DNA of 64,000 nt from Synoicihabitans lomoniglobus (GCF_029023725.1 NZ_CP119075.1:5203501-5267500), one strand, 5' to 3'. Shown: positions 41,951-50,874, counted from the stretch's first letter. Made by a program: numbers and translations. Notes: generated from the letters alone by a model not told the origin.

Positions 41951-41975
41951 GGCGGAGCCCGCCGGGGGCTCCGCC
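41951..41975. terminator. GC-rich hairpin between tail-protein genes
   Basis: GGCGGAGCCC-GCCGG-GGGCTCCGCC, a perfect 10-bp stem 14 bp beyond the stop of the middle tail-protein gene. Read on the minus strand it is followed by CCGTTTCT, so termination would be partial at best. It could set the expression ratio between paralogs. Confidence 0.5.
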
Positions 41976-41988
41976 GGGCCTCGTGGCC

Positions 41989-42429
41989 TCAGTTTTCGTT
42001 GGGATTGTTGATGATGCCAGGATCGATGCCGCCGACGTGACCATCGGACACGCGCTGGATCAGGAGCACGAAGGGGAACGTCTGCGCCACGGTTCCGTTC
42101 AGGGAGTAGTCATCGGTGACGACCAAGGTGCTGCAGGTGGTGGAGCGGCTGACTGCAATGTCGGGAAACGCTCTGCGGCCCACCTCGGCTGATCCATCGG
42201 GCATGAAGGCCAGTCCGGTCAGGATGTGGTTGGCATCATCCAGCACGAACGTGATCTCAACCTGGGCGGTGGTGGATGCGGCCTGGATGGTCAGGGTGTT
42301 GCCGACGTTATCGAACGAAAAATCGGCGGTCGGGTCGGAGCTGGTAAGGCTGAAGGTGGCGGTCGAAAAGGTCGGGAGGGTGTGGAACACGACGTTCGAC
42401 AGGGTAAGCGTGGCGGTGGGAGTGGACAT
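41989..42429 (-). CDS. Small beta-rich protein with C-terminal IDPGIINNPNEN tail (paralog 2)
   Basis: 146 residues, no signal peptide. The body matches paralog 1 along its length (ATLTLSNVVF, ADFSFDNVGNTLTIQ, VEITFVLDDANHILTGLAFMPDG, STLVVTDDY) and ends LIQRVSDGHVGG then the identical tail. Located in the same transcription direction, 60-170 bp from both sister genes. Probably the product of tandem duplication followed by divergence of the body only. Confidence 0.8.
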   Translation of the reverse strand: MSTPTATLTLSNVVFHTLPTFSTATFSLTSSDPTADFSFDNVGNTLTIQAASTTAQVEITFVLDDANHILTGLAFMPDGSAEVGRRAFPDIAVSRSTTCSTLVVTDDYSLNGTVAQTFPFVLLIQRVSDGHVGGIDPGIINNPNEN

Positions 42430-42493
42430 GTGGAATAATGTAGTTATTAATTAAATACGACAGGAAGTCGAGTAGGGCGATCCGCCGGGCGGG

Positions 42494-42934
42494 CTAGTTT
42501 TCGTTGGGGTTGTTAATGATGCCGGGATCGATGTATCCGATCGCCTGCGACGCCACATCCTGCACGATGATGAGGTATTGGTAGGCCACGACATCGTCCC
42601 CGGTTTCGGAACCGATATCGGTCACCTTCAGTGTTTCCGTGGTATGGTCCACCGTGCTGGTGTAGAACGCATTGTTCCCGGCGGTGCCCTTGTTTGATTT
42701 GAGGGCGATCCCGATGAAAATAATGCCCTCCGAGAGCATTTTGAAAATGATGTCGCCCCCGGCGGTTCCCGTATTTGGAACGGTCAACCATTCACCGTTC
42801 ATGGTCGCGTTCAGCGTGTTGGGTTCCGCGGTGTCGATCGCGATGGTGGCCGGCATGCAGTTTGATTCGGTGGTCGATTGGAAGCTGGGGATGGTTACCG
42901 AGAGCGTAACGGAAGGGAGTTGAGTCGAGTTCAT
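42494..42934 (-). CDS. Small beta-rich protein with C-terminal IDPGIINNPNEN tail (paralog 3)
   Basis: 146 residues. The body is only weakly similar to paralogs 1 and 2 (SVTLSVTIPSFQSTTESNCMPA, NGEWLTVPNTG, GDIIFKMLSEGIIFIGIALKS), but the C-terminus again reads YLIIVQDVASQAIGY then IDPGIINNPNEN. It starts 9 bp after the kinase stop codon, so it is in the kinase operon and most directly coupled to it. No family recognised. Confidence 0.8.
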   Translation of the reverse strand: MNSTQLPSVTLSVTIPSFQSTTESNCMPATIAIDTAEPNTLNATMNGEWLTVPNTGTAGGDIIFKMLSEGIIFIGIALKSNKGTAGNNAFYTSTVDHTTETLKVTDIGSETGDDVVAYQYLIIVQDVASQAIGYIDPGIINNPNEN

Positions 42935-42943
42935 ACTGATTAA

Positions 42944-45769
42944 CTAACGAGGGTTTGGGTTGGTGCCTTGCGGCGGGGAGACGATGTCCAAAGTGGACGC
43001 CGCCAAGGGATCGGTGGCATGGTAGCCGAAGCGGGCCAGACGTTCGAGAAGGGGGCGGGCGCGAGCGGTTTCGCCGGTGAGGACCAGCGCCTGGGCGGCG
43101 GGATCGAGAAACCGCCAGTCGTGCGAGTTTTCCCAACGCGAACCGAGAATCCCGATCGCCTCCTGCCAGTGCTGACGCGCCTTGGCGTCGTCGCCGCTCG
43201 CGTGGGCGATGCGCCCGGCGAGCAGTTGAGCTTGGGCGAACTCTCCGACCGCCCAGCTGTTGGCTCGGTCCTGTTGGATGAGACCGTTGCCCAGGGCGAT
43301 GGCGCGATCGATGGCGGCCCGGGCGTCCGGCGGCTGCGTTGCCATTTGCAGGCGGGCTTCCAAGCGCCACGCGGTGGCCAGGCGACGGGTAAATTCGTGT
43401 GAGCCCGGTTCGGCCGCGACGAGGGCTTCGAGCTGTTCGCGCACCGGCGGGAGCAGCTCATGCGCGGTGTCCGTCTCGCCGGCGGCCAGCAGGAGCGTGA
43501 TGCGCTGCAGCTGCAGGTTGAGCGAAACGACGAGCCACCGTTGGTTGTGGGGATCCCGGGCGACGAGCGCGTCGAGGAGTTGCATCGCACGATCATACGA
43601 CGCCATGGCGCGATCGGGTTGCGCGGTCATGGCCTGAAGGTTGCCGGTGAATGTGACGCTGGCGGCGAGGCGTTCCTGCCACAGCACGACATCGGGTTCG
43701 CGGGCCATGAGTGTTTCGATACCGGACGACATTTCGGTGTAGCGCTCGACGGCTTCCAGATAGGCGCCGTCGCGTTCGGCCACACTGCCGAGCCAGGATG
43801 CGATGTCGGTCATGCGCGTCTGCAGTTCCAGATCCCCCGGGTTGGCGGCGAGCAGTTCGGCGATGGCGTGTCGTTCGCTCAGGAACCCGGCCCGGGCGGC
43901 CTTCAGGTCCCCGGCCTCGAAGTCGAGCACCGCGAGATTGTGGTATCCGTAAGTCAGTTCGTTTTGCGACCGCAGCGTCTTGCCTTCGATCTCGTTCAGC
44001 GCGATTGCCGAATCGCGGTAACGCATGAGCCATTCCCGTTCCTCGGCGAATTCACCCCGACGGCGGGCGACGAAGCCGATCCAGAACTCGGCCTGGGCCC
44101 GCTCGAAAAGCATGTCGGCATTACTGGGATGTCGTTCGCACAGGGCGGCGGCGCGATCGTAGGCGGTGGTAAAGGCGGCGGCCGCTTCGGGATAGCGGGC
44201 TTGGTCGATGCGCGTCTCGCCGATCTGGGTGAGCGCTTTGGATTGGCGCACCAGCGCGGTGTCGGTGAGGTCGCGGGCGTTGAGTCCGGCAAAGTAGTCC
44301 ATGGCCTTCTCGCCGACGGCATCGAGCAGGTTGAGGCGGCCGATCTTTTGGAGCTCGGTGCGAAAGTCCCCGAGCATGAAGGTGAGCAGATCCTCCGCTT
44401 GTTCCTGGCGGCGTTGGGCATCGGCGCGGGCGAGGGCTTCGGCGCGTCCGGCCGCGGTGGCCGCGTCGCGTTCGGCGGTGGCGGTTTGTTCGGCGGCGGT
44501 GGCGCGCACGGCTTGGCGCACACTCACGATCGTGCCGCCGACGAGCGTGGCGGTGATGGCGGCGACGCTGAGGCAGGCGAGCTGGTTGCGCGCGACAAAT
44601 TTTTGGATGCGATAGGCGGTGCTTTGCGGGCGCGCTTCCACCGGTTCGTGACGCAGGTGACGGCGCACGTCGTCGGCGAGTTCCTGCGCGGTCCCGTAGC
44701 GTCGGGTCCGGGGCTTTTCGAGGCAGCGCATGACGATGGCGTCGAGATCGCCGCGGAGTGCGTTGCGCAAGTGCGGGGGGGGGACGCGACGGGTTTGCGC
44801 GATCGCTTTACACGCGTCTGCGGACAGGGCGGCGATCCGGGCGGAAGGCCGCGGCGGATCGACTTCGCGGATGACGCGTCGCACTTCGTCGATGCCGCCG
44901 CGCACGAGCTCCTGCGGATCAAAGGGCGGTTGCCCGGTCAACATTTCGTAGAGCAGCACGCCGAGTGAATAGACGTCGCTGCGGGTATCGATGTCGAAGT
45001 CGCGCAGCTCCGCCTGTTCCGGGCTCATGTAAGCGGGGGTGCCCATGAACTGGCCCACGCCGGTGAGCAGCGTTTCCTCGGTGAGGCGACCTTGCGTGGC
45101 CTTGGCGATGCCGAAGTCGATGACCTTGGGCGTGGGCACGCCGTCGGAGCGTGCTACGAGGATGTTGGAGGGTTTTACGTCGCGGTGAATGATGCCCTTT
45201 TGGTGGGCGTGTTGGATGGCGAGACACACGCGGGCGAACAATTCCAGCCGTTCGTGCAGCGACAGGTTGTGCTCGTCGCAAAACTCGGTGATGCGCACGC
45301 CGTCGACGTATTCCATCACAAAGAACGGGCGCCCCGCCTCGGTGGTGCCGGCGTCGAACACCCGGGCGATATCGGGATGGTCCATCATGGCCAACGCCTG
45401 CCGCTCGGCAGTGAAGCGGGCGATGACGGCGTTGGTGTCCATGCCGAGTTTGATGACCTTGAGCGCGACATGCCGGCGCACGGGTTCCTTTTGCTCGGCG
45501 AGGTAGACCACGCCGCAGCCCCCGTCACCGATGCGGCGCTGCAGCGCGTAACGGCCGATGACGTCGCCGATTTTCTCTTCGGGCGGCAACAGCGGGCGTT
45601 CGATCGGAGAGTCTTCGAGAAAACTGTCCGCCGCTTCATAACCGGCGATCAGTGCCTCGACTCGGGCGCGAAGGGCGTCGTCGTTGCCACAGGTCTCGAG
45701 CAAAAATGCTTCCCGGGCGTGAGTCGGCATGTCGAGCGCCGCAGAGAAAATTTGCTCGTCGCGATTCAT
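42944..45769 (-). CDS. Membrane-anchored Ser/Thr protein kinase with helical-repeat C-terminus
   Basis: 941 residues. An N-terminal helical cap (1-65) precedes the kinase domain (about 70-345): glycine loop RIGDGGCGVVYLAE, catalytic Lys in VALKVIKLG, HRDVKPSNILV, DFGIAKA, and MGTPAYMSPEQAELRDFDIDTRSDVYSLGVLL. One transmembrane helix lies near residue 400 (LACLSVAAITATLVGGTIVSV), followed by ~520 residues of TPR-like helical repeats. The paired ECF sigma gene lies upstream and three tail-protein genes lie downstream. Kinase signalling that controls the sigma factor, or phosphorylates the tail proteins, is the natural hypothesis. Confidence 0.93.
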   Translation of the reverse strand: MNRDEQIFSAALDMPTHAREAFLLETCGNDDALRARVEALIAGYEAADSFLEDSPIERPLLPPEEKIGDVIGRYALQRRIGDGGCGVVYLAEQKEPVRRHVALKVIKLGMDTNAVIARFTAERQALAMMDHPDIARVFDAGTTEAGRPFFVMEYVDGVRITEFCDEHNLSLHERLELFARVCLAIQHAHQKGIIHRDVKPSNILVARSDGVPTPKVIDFGIAKATQGRLTEETLLTGVGQFMGTPAYMSPEQAELRDFDIDTRSDVYSLGVLLYEMLTGQPPFDPQELVRGGIDEVRRVIREVDPPRPSARIAALSADACKAIAQTRRVPPPHLRNALRGDLDAIVMRCLEKPRTRRYGTAQELADDVRRHLRHEPVEARPQSTAYRIQKFVARNQLACLSVAAITATLVGGTIVSVRQAVRATAAEQTATAERDAATAAGRAEALARADAQRRQEQAEDLLTFMLGDFRTELQKIGRLNLLDAVGEKAMDYFAGLNARDLTDTALVRQSKALTQIGETRIDQARYPEAAAAFTTAYDRAAALCERHPSNADMLFERAQAEFWIGFVARRRGEFAEEREWLMRYRDSAIALNEIEGKTLRSQNELTYGYHNLAVLDFEAGDLKAARAGFLSERHAIAELLAANPGDLELQTRMTDIASWLGSVAERDGAYLEAVERYTEMSSGIETLMAREPDVVLWQERLAASVTFTGNLQAMTAQPDRAMASYDRAMQLLDALVARDPHNQRWLVVSLNLQLQRITLLLAAGETDTAHELLPPVREQLEALVAAEPGSHEFTRRLATAWRLEARLQMATQPPDARAAIDRAIALGNGLIQQDRANSWAVGEFAQAQLLAGRIAHASGDDAKARQHWQEAIGILGSRWENSHDWRFLDPAAQALVLTGETARARPLLERLARFGYHATDPLAASTLDIVSPPQGTNPNPR

Positions 45770-46140
45770 CCTATGCCCGGTCGGTCGAGGGGGGGTGAAG
45801 GGGGGGCGAGGGGGGAGCGGGGGCGCGTGCGACCGTCGCGGTCTCGTGCTCCGGTCGCCGACTCGCGGGGTTCATCGTGTGGCGGCGCGTTCGTGCCTTG
45901 CGGAGGTGCCATGGGCGACGGGTTCGGGTGGGGAGGACGGGACCGAACGGGTGGGCCGCGAGGGGAGAGAACCCACGTTCAGCGGTGATCCGTCCGCGGT
46001 GAACTGGAGCAGGTCGAGTGGTCGCACCGAAGGCATGGCGAAGCGGGGGCAGCACACATTTTCAGAGCGAAGTTTCGCGAATCTTGGGGCCATGCAATCG
46101 CGGGATTTTCCGAAAAAAGGAGGGGATGAAGTAGGGCGGC
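45770..46140. other. 371-bp intergenic region between kinase and sigma genes
   Basis: No credible gene. The first 60 bp are extremely G-rich on the plus strand (runs of 5-7 G). It probably carries the kinase promoter, which the sigma factor might recognise, but I cannot point to a -35/-10 pair with confidence. Confidence 0.5.
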
Positions 46141-46728
46141 TCAGACTTTGTCCGCCGCGCGCAGGCGCTGCACCTCATTGAACAACCACGCCCGGGCATA
46201 CGCCCAGTCACGCTTGGCCGTGCGGTGGGAAATTTCCAAAACCTCGGCCGCCTCTTCCAAGGTCAGCCCGGCGAAGTATTTCTGCTTCACCAACTCGGCC
46301 TTGCGGGCGTCGTGCTCCGCGAGGGCGTCGAGGGCGTCGTTGAGGAGCAGTAACTCATCGTTGGTGTCGATGTTGTCGGGGAGGTCAAAGCCGGTGGAAT
46401 CGGCGCTGATTTTTTCGACCCCGCCACCGTGGCGTTGGGCGCGCTTGCGGCGGGCGTTGTCGATCAGGATGCGGCGCATGCTCTCTGCGGCCGCGCCAAA
46501 GAAGTGCGCGCGATTGCCCCACACCGGTTGTTGATCGCCGCCAAGTCGCAGCCATGCCTCGTGCACGAGTGCGGTGGGCTGCAACGTCTGGCCCCCCGAC
46601 TCGCGGGCCATCTTGGCCGCCGCGAGACGTCGCAGTTCCTCGTAAACGAGGGGAAGGAGCTGAGCGTGGGCTTCGGGGTCGCCCTGCTCAATCCGCCGCA
46701 GAATGAGGGTCATGTCGCCATCGGTCAC
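46141..46728 (-). CDS. ECF sigma factor of the kinase-associated (Sig-70_X6-like) type
   Basis: 195 residues from GTG 46728 (TTG 46737 and ATG 46713 are alternatives). Region 2 reads DPEAHAQLLPLVYEELRRLAAAKMARE...LQPTALVHEAWLRL, region 4 reads LEEAAEVLEISHRTAKRDWAYARAWLF. The LVYEELRRLAA and ALVHEAWLRL signatures are those of the ECF group usually found next to Ser/Thr kinases with TPR tails, as here. No anti-sigma gene is visible, so activity may be set by the kinase. Confidence 0.93.
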   Translation of the reverse strand: MTDGDMTLILRRIEQGDPEAHAQLLPLVYEELRRLAAAKMARESGGQTLQPTALVHEAWLRLGGDQQPVWGNRAHFFGAAAESMRRILIDNARRKRAQRHGGGVEKISADSTGFDLPDNIDTNDELLLLNDALDALAEHDARKAELVKQKYFAGLTLEEAAEVLEISHRTAKRDWAYARAWLFNEVQRLRAADKV

Positions 46729-46943
46729 CGCTGCCAAACGTGGTGGTCTCGCGGAGTGACTGAAAGCGGAATCTCGCTGAAATCGAAGGAGTTTGCGCCC
46801 CGATTAGTATGTTTGGGGGATGTTTCTGGGGGGTTTTGCCAACGGCTGGCGTTATCTCGCAAAAAATTGGCGATCCGTGACCCTTCTGCGCGGCGGAAAT
46901 CGCTCGTTGAGTTGTCGGGTCTCGTGCCCGGCCTGCTGCCCTT

Positions 46944-47387
46944 ATGATCACCATGCCAACTCCCGTGCCTACGATCACTTTCGAGCTGACGCTCGAAAAA
47001 ACGCTTACCGACAAGTGCTGTCCGTCCGCCGTGAAAAACGCGGTGTGTCAGTTCCGCCACGAGTTTGACCACGTGCACAAAGCCGGCCGGGTCGTGCTTG
47101 AGCGTTTCAACGGCATGCCCACGGAAATCCTGCTCAATCCCCTCGGACCGACCATGGCTCACGCCTTCATGTCCGATGGCAGCCCCACGAGTTTCGAGAT
47201 CAATGACGAGGAGGTCATCGTGGATCTGCTGGTGGTCAATCTGGACATGTCCGGCGCCCATGCCGCGGCCATCATGTTTGGGCTCGATGGAGCCTGCGTC
47301 GAAGCCACCACCAACTTCATTGGGAGCCAGATTGATCTCGTGGCGCGCACCGCCCCGAACGTAAGAGTCCGGGCGGGAAGGTATTAA
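46944..47387 (+). CDS. Small beta-rich protein, possible tail-less relative of the IDPGIINNPNEN proteins
   Basis: 147 residues (ATG 46944, or 46953 giving MPTPVPTITFELTLEK). Same length class as the three tail proteins, a similar start (PTPVPTITF versus TPTATLTLS) and a matching central stretch (LDMSGAHAAAIMFGLDG versus LDDANHILTGLAFMPDG). The end is different (LVARTAPNVRVRAGRY) and lacks the tail. Divergent from the sigma gene across ~215 bp. The relationship is suggested by eye only. Confidence 0.55.
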   Translation: MITMPTPVPTITFELTLEKTLTDKCCPSAVKNAVCQFRHEFDHVHKAGRVVLERFNGMPTEILLNPLGPTMAHAFMSDGSPTSFEINDEEVIVDLLVVNLDMSGAHAAAIMFGLDGACVEATTNFIGSQIDLVARTAPNVRVRAGRY

Positions 47388-47683
47388 AAAGTGACCGGCG
47401 CGGGCCGGAGCCTCGCGGCAAGTCCGCGTCGCCCGCGGTCACCTCGGGACGCGCTGCCACAGCGGCCTGCGGCCACCGCGACCGCCTTGGTATCGTGGTC
47501 GACATCCGGGCCCACCGAGCGTTGGGTCCATGGCATGTGTTTGTCCTGGAGTTTGGTTGTTTCGCGACCACCCGCCATCCATGCGGATAGGCGCTCTGCA
47601 TGGAGCGTCACCCGCGATTTCCTGGGGCGGGCACCCGTCTTGTTCCGCGACTCTTCGTCGCACCCATAGTGCCTAGGATTAAA
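47388..47683. other. Intergenic region of 296 bp without a credible gene
   Basis: High-GC DNA with no frame showing protein-like composition. I see no repeat or RNA gene in it. Confidence 0.5.
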
Positions 47684-48070
47684 ATGTCACTGCGCTACGA
47701 AATCCCGGAAAATGATGCGGACGAAACCCGCCGAAAAAACACGGATCAAGCGGCGGAATGGAAGGCTTTAGCGAAGGAAGTCACCGATTCCGATCCTGGC
47801 TTCAAGCGATGGAAGATCCGGCTCTGGACGATTACTTGGGTATGCGCGGCGCTGGCTTTTGCGGGTATGGCATACTTTGCATACACTGCCTACAATCCCG
47901 GCCTCACTCGGGCGGGCGGACGACACGTCAATCCGTATTCGGCTCCGTTCATAGTAGCTGGCATGGTTTTAGCCGCCGGACAGTATGTTTACGCCAAACG
48001 AATTAAGAGTATCGGATTGGAAGTCTGGTCGAAAAAACGTGATGAAGAATTCAGAACCCAGAAGTCCTAA
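47684..48070 (+). CDS. Small membrane protein of unknown function
   Basis: 128 residues from ATG 47684 (MSLRYEIPENDADETRRKNTD...). Charged N-terminal third, two hydrophobic helices (LWTITWVCAALAFAGMAYFAY and APFIVAGMVLAAGQYVYA) and a basic C-terminus. AT-richer than the core genome, as is the surrounding 47.7-50.1 kb region. No family recognised. Confidence 0.6.
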   Translation: MSLRYEIPENDADETRRKNTDQAAEWKALAKEVTDSDPGFKRWKIRLWTITWVCAALAFAGMAYFAYTAYNPGLTRAGGRHVNPYSAPFIVAGMVLAAGQYVYAKRIKSIGLEVWSKKRDEEFRTQKS

Positions 48071-48133
48071 CAGTTTGCCGGAGAGGAGGACCGCAAGTGG
48101 TCCTGTCTCATTTTAAGTGATAGGCAAAGTAAG

Positions 48134-48289
48134 ATGAAGCGTATCCCTGCCGTCCTTGGTCTCGTTGGCGTCTGTGTCGCTTTTTTCGCCCCCGCTTGCG
48201 GTCGCACGATTGGCGGACTAACCAGGCCAGTTGAGACCAATCCGGCCGCTCCGCGGCCGCGGGCTCCGTCTCTGATCTCAAACGTTTGA
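48134..48289 (+). CDS. Small lipoprotein-like peptide
   Basis: 51 residues: MKRIPAVLGLVGVCVAFFAPACGRT..., a signal segment with a Cys at the expected lipobox position, then a Pro-rich tail. Weak but plausible; next to another short lipoprotein-like gene. Confidence 0.35.
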   Translation: MKRIPAVLGLVGVCVAFFAPACGRTIGGLTRPVETNPAAPRPRAPSLISNV

Positions 48290-48300
48290 CGGAAATGGCG

Positions 48301-48501
48301 ATGAATCGGAATGCATTGATGGCGGGGATTGCAGTCATTTTTCTTACCGCGTGCATGCGAAATGATCACGAGTTTCGAGGTAGTTATGTCTGTGCCGAGG
48401 GTTACATCCTGAAGTCGTCCGAAAGATGGACGTTTACCCCGTTGAAATCGAACATCGAAACCGTCACCGCAGACAGCCGGCCAGAGCGCGCCGCGCCGTG
48501 A
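48301..48501 (+). CDS. Small lipoprotein-like peptide
   Basis: 66 residues from ATG 48301 (MNRNALMAGIAVIFLTACMRND), a good lipobox (LTAC) followed by ~45 residues with two Cys. Start could also be ATG 48295. No family recognised. Confidence 0.45.
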   Translation: MNRNALMAGIAVIFLTACMRNDHEFRGSYVCAEGYILKSSERWTFTPLKSNIETVTADSRPERAAP

Positions 48502-48538
48502 CTCGTCGGCATCACTTGATGCGGTCGACCGCAATAGC

Positions 48539-49048
48539 ATGACAGACGAAGACGCCCCGATTCAAATCGTCGCCCACGATGCGCAGTGGGTTCGGCTTTT
48601 TCTTGAAGAGCGGGAAGCCCTCCGCCGCGTGCTTAGCCCCTGGCTCAAGGGGCCCATCGAGCACATCGGTAGCACCTCCGTTCCGGGTCTGGCGGCGAAG
48701 CCCATAATCGATATTATGGCAGCGATTGGGTCGCTCGAGGAATCAAAGGGATCGATCCCGGCGGTGCGAAGTTTGGATTATCTTCATGCACCTTATCGTG
48801 CGGAGGTGATGCACTGGTTTTGTAAGCCGCATCCCTCGGATCGGACACATCATTTGCACCTCGTGCCTTACGGGAGTCCGTTGTGGGCCGCTCAAATCAC
48901 GTTCCGCGACCGCCTGCGTGAAGACCCCAATATCACGGCGGAATACTCAGCCCTTAAGCAGAACCTCGCCGCTTCCTTTCGGCATGACCGCGAGAGGTAT
49001 ACGGATGGTAAGAGCGAATTCATGGCTCGAGTTCTCGAATCACGGTGA
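48539..49048 (+). CDS. GrpB/UPF0157 family nucleotidyltransferase-fold protein
   Basis: 169 residues. The family signature EHIGSTSVPGLAAKPIIDIMAAI is near residue 40, followed by HHLHLVPYGSPLWAAQITFRDRL. The fold is nucleotidyltransferase-like; the cellular role of GrpB-like proteins is poorly known and some act on CoA or nucleotides. Isolated gene among hypotheticals. Confidence 0.92.
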   Translation: MTDEDAPIQIVAHDAQWVRLFLEEREALRRVLSPWLKGPIEHIGSTSVPGLAAKPIIDIMAAIGSLEESKGSIPAVRSLDYLHAPYRAEVMHWFCKPHPSDRTHHLHLVPYGSPLWAAQITFRDRLREDPNITAEYSALKQNLAASFRHDRERYTDGKSEFMARVLESR

Positions 49049-49157
49049 TCGGGCCTGAAAAAATGGACACGCGAAACTATTGGAAGGAGAAACCCATAGT
49101 GAAAAGAGACCGGCACCGCGCTGACCCACCTCGTAGGGGAAGGCAAACGTAGGGGAA

Positions 49158-49595
49158 ATGAGCTCACTCGCGAAACCACCCGCAACCGACACCGGCTACC
49201 ACAGGCACCTGTTCAAGATGCTGGTGCTTCTCGCCGTAATCTTTGCCGTAGTGTTCTGCCAGCCATACGTAGCGCTGGCCCTGCAAGAGGAAGAAGCGGT
49301 TACCAGAAGAGCCCTTGAGGAATCGTCCCTTCTTCAGGAAGACTTTGCGTGGATTCGAAGTATCGAGCCTCTCACCAACCAAGCGCGTAGGCGCTATGAA
49401 AGACGGCCGAAAATTGCCATGTGGAGGACTTCGGGAGATGACGGATATTTTACCTATGAAGTCCGAGGTCTTTCCGATCGATTTGGGCGAATGTCTTCTC
49501 GAAGAGAGAAGTATCGAGTTTATTACAACCACAACGGGATAGACGAAATTCAGATCTACTTGATTGAGCGAAACCCGGCCGAATACCGCCGATAA
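49158..49595 (+). CDS. Signal-anchored hypothetical protein
   Basis: 145 residues: one N-terminal hydrophobic helix (LFKMLVLLAVIFAVVFCQPYVALAL) followed by a charged domain with an Arg-rich stretch (RRRYERRPKIAMWR) and a C-terminal strand pair (YRVYYNHNGIDEIQIYLIER). AT-richer than the core. No family recognised. Confidence 0.5.
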   Translation: MSSLAKPPATDTGYHRHLFKMLVLLAVIFAVVFCQPYVALALQEEEAVTRRALEESSLLQEDFAWIRSIEPLTNQARRRYERRPKIAMWRTSGDDGYFTYEVRGLSDRFGRMSSRREKYRVYYNHNGIDEIQIYLIERNPAEYRR

Positions 49596-49823
49596 GACCC
49601 CATGTCATCGCGGGAGACAGCGATCACTCTTACCGCCTAAGCTTCATTGGTCGGTCGCGGTTCGTCTTCGCTCCTGAGCGCCAATGGGGTGATCACCAAG
49701 GTCTGGATTGCAAGATGGCCGGCGGGCTCACATGCTGAAATCTTGGCTCAGTTAGAATTTCGCCGGCGGCTCAAGGCCGAGGCTGACGGTGCTTCCCCAA
49801 GTCAATCATAGGCCGCTACGCAT

Positions 49824-50069
49824 ATGGATCATGACAAAGACAAAATCGACGAAGATGTCCTCGCGCTGCTTTTCCTGAATGCATTCCGCGAGAAAAAGGA
49901 TTGGCCTTGGAAAACGTGGAAATCGCACGACTGGGAGGTTCTCGATCGTTTGTGTGAAAAGGGCTATATCTCCGACCCCAAGAGCAAAGCGAAGTCCGTC
50001 GTGTTTACAGACGAGGGGCTGAAGATGGCGAAGCAGCTCTTTGAGGCGAAGTATGTGCAAAGAAACTGA
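49824..50069 (+). CDS. DUF6429-type small protein
   Basis: 81 residues: DKIDEDVLALLFLNAF...TWKSHDWEVLDRLCEKGYISDPKSKAKSVVFTDEGLKMAKQLFE. The DWEVLDRL..KGYI.DP..KAKSV.FTDEG pattern is the family hallmark and looks like a winged-helix end. Function unknown. Confidence 0.85.
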   Translation: MDHDKDKIDEDVLALLFLNAFREKKDWPWKTWKSHDWEVLDRLCEKGYISDPKSKAKSVVFTDEGLKMAKQLFEAKYVQRN

Positions 50070-50172
50070 CCCTGGGCCGAAATGGCGTCGTTTCTGGAGC
50101 GGTCACGGTGTTTGATTTCAACTTTGCTGGTTGCCGTCGGGCATGGCGCCGCGTCGGTTTCCAGCGTCACCC

Positions 50173-50874
50173 ATGCATAAGGAAGAGATTACGGAATTAT
50201 TCGATCAGCACGCGTCATCGTATGACCAGAAGTGGCGCAGCACGGCGCCGCTCAATGCGGCGCTCCATCTGCTGACCCGGGCGGTGCTCGCGCAACTCCC
50301 GGCGGCGGCCCGAATCCTGTGCGTGGGGGCGGGAACCGGAGAAGAGATTCTGTCTCTGGCCCCAGTGTATCCGGATTGGCACTTCACGGCCGTCGAGCCG
50401 TCGGCCGCGATGTTGGGGGTCTTCAAGGACAAGGCGGCGGTGGCGGGCGTCGCATCGCGATGTGTGTTCCACTCCGGTTATCTCGAGTCGTTGCCGCCGA
50501 GTGCGCCATTTGATGCGGCCACGGCTTTTTTGGTTTCGCAATTCATCACGGAACGGAAGCAGCGCATCGAATTTTTCCAACGGATGGCGGATCGTTTGGT
50601 CCCGGATGGCGTGCTTGTGAGTGCGGATCTGGCGGGAGACCTGGGTAAGCCCGAGGATCGTAGCCTGCTCGAGGTTTGGTTTCGGGTGACCAACGCCGAG
50701 GGGCCTTCACCGGAAGGGATCAAGCGCATGCGGGAAGCCTACTCGCGGGATGTCGCCGTGCTGCCGTCGGGTGATGTCCAGGAGATCATTCGTCGGGGCG
50801 GATTTAACACCCCGGTGCCGTTTTATCAGGCGGGATTGATTCACGCCTGGTATGCGAAACGATCACCGACCTGA
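50173..50874 (+). CDS. SAM-dependent methyltransferase
   Basis: 233 residues from ATG 50173. Class I methyltransferase fold: ARILCVGAGTGEEILSLAP (motif I), FTAVEPSAAMLGVFKDKA (motif II), FDAATAFLVSQFI and RLVPDGVLVSADLAGDL. It resembles the group near trans-aconitate/tRNA methyltransferases; the substrate cannot be named. Confidence 0.9.
   Translation: MHKEEITELFDQHASSYDQKWRSTAPLNAALHLLTRAVLAQLPAAARILCVGAGTGEEILSLAPVYPDWHFTAVEPSAAMLGVFKDKAAVAGVASRCVFHSGYLESLPPSAPFDAATAFLVSQFITERKQRIEFFQRMADRLVPDGVLVSADLAGDLGKPEDRSLLEVWFRVTNAEGPSPEGIKRMREAYSRDVAVLPSGDVQEIIRRGGFNTPVPFYQAGLIHAWYAKRSPT

Noticed and set aside
43460-44968. 502-residue plus-strand frame opposite the Ser/Thr kinase
   Set aside because: Antisense shadow frame; the minus-strand kinase motifs are unambiguous.
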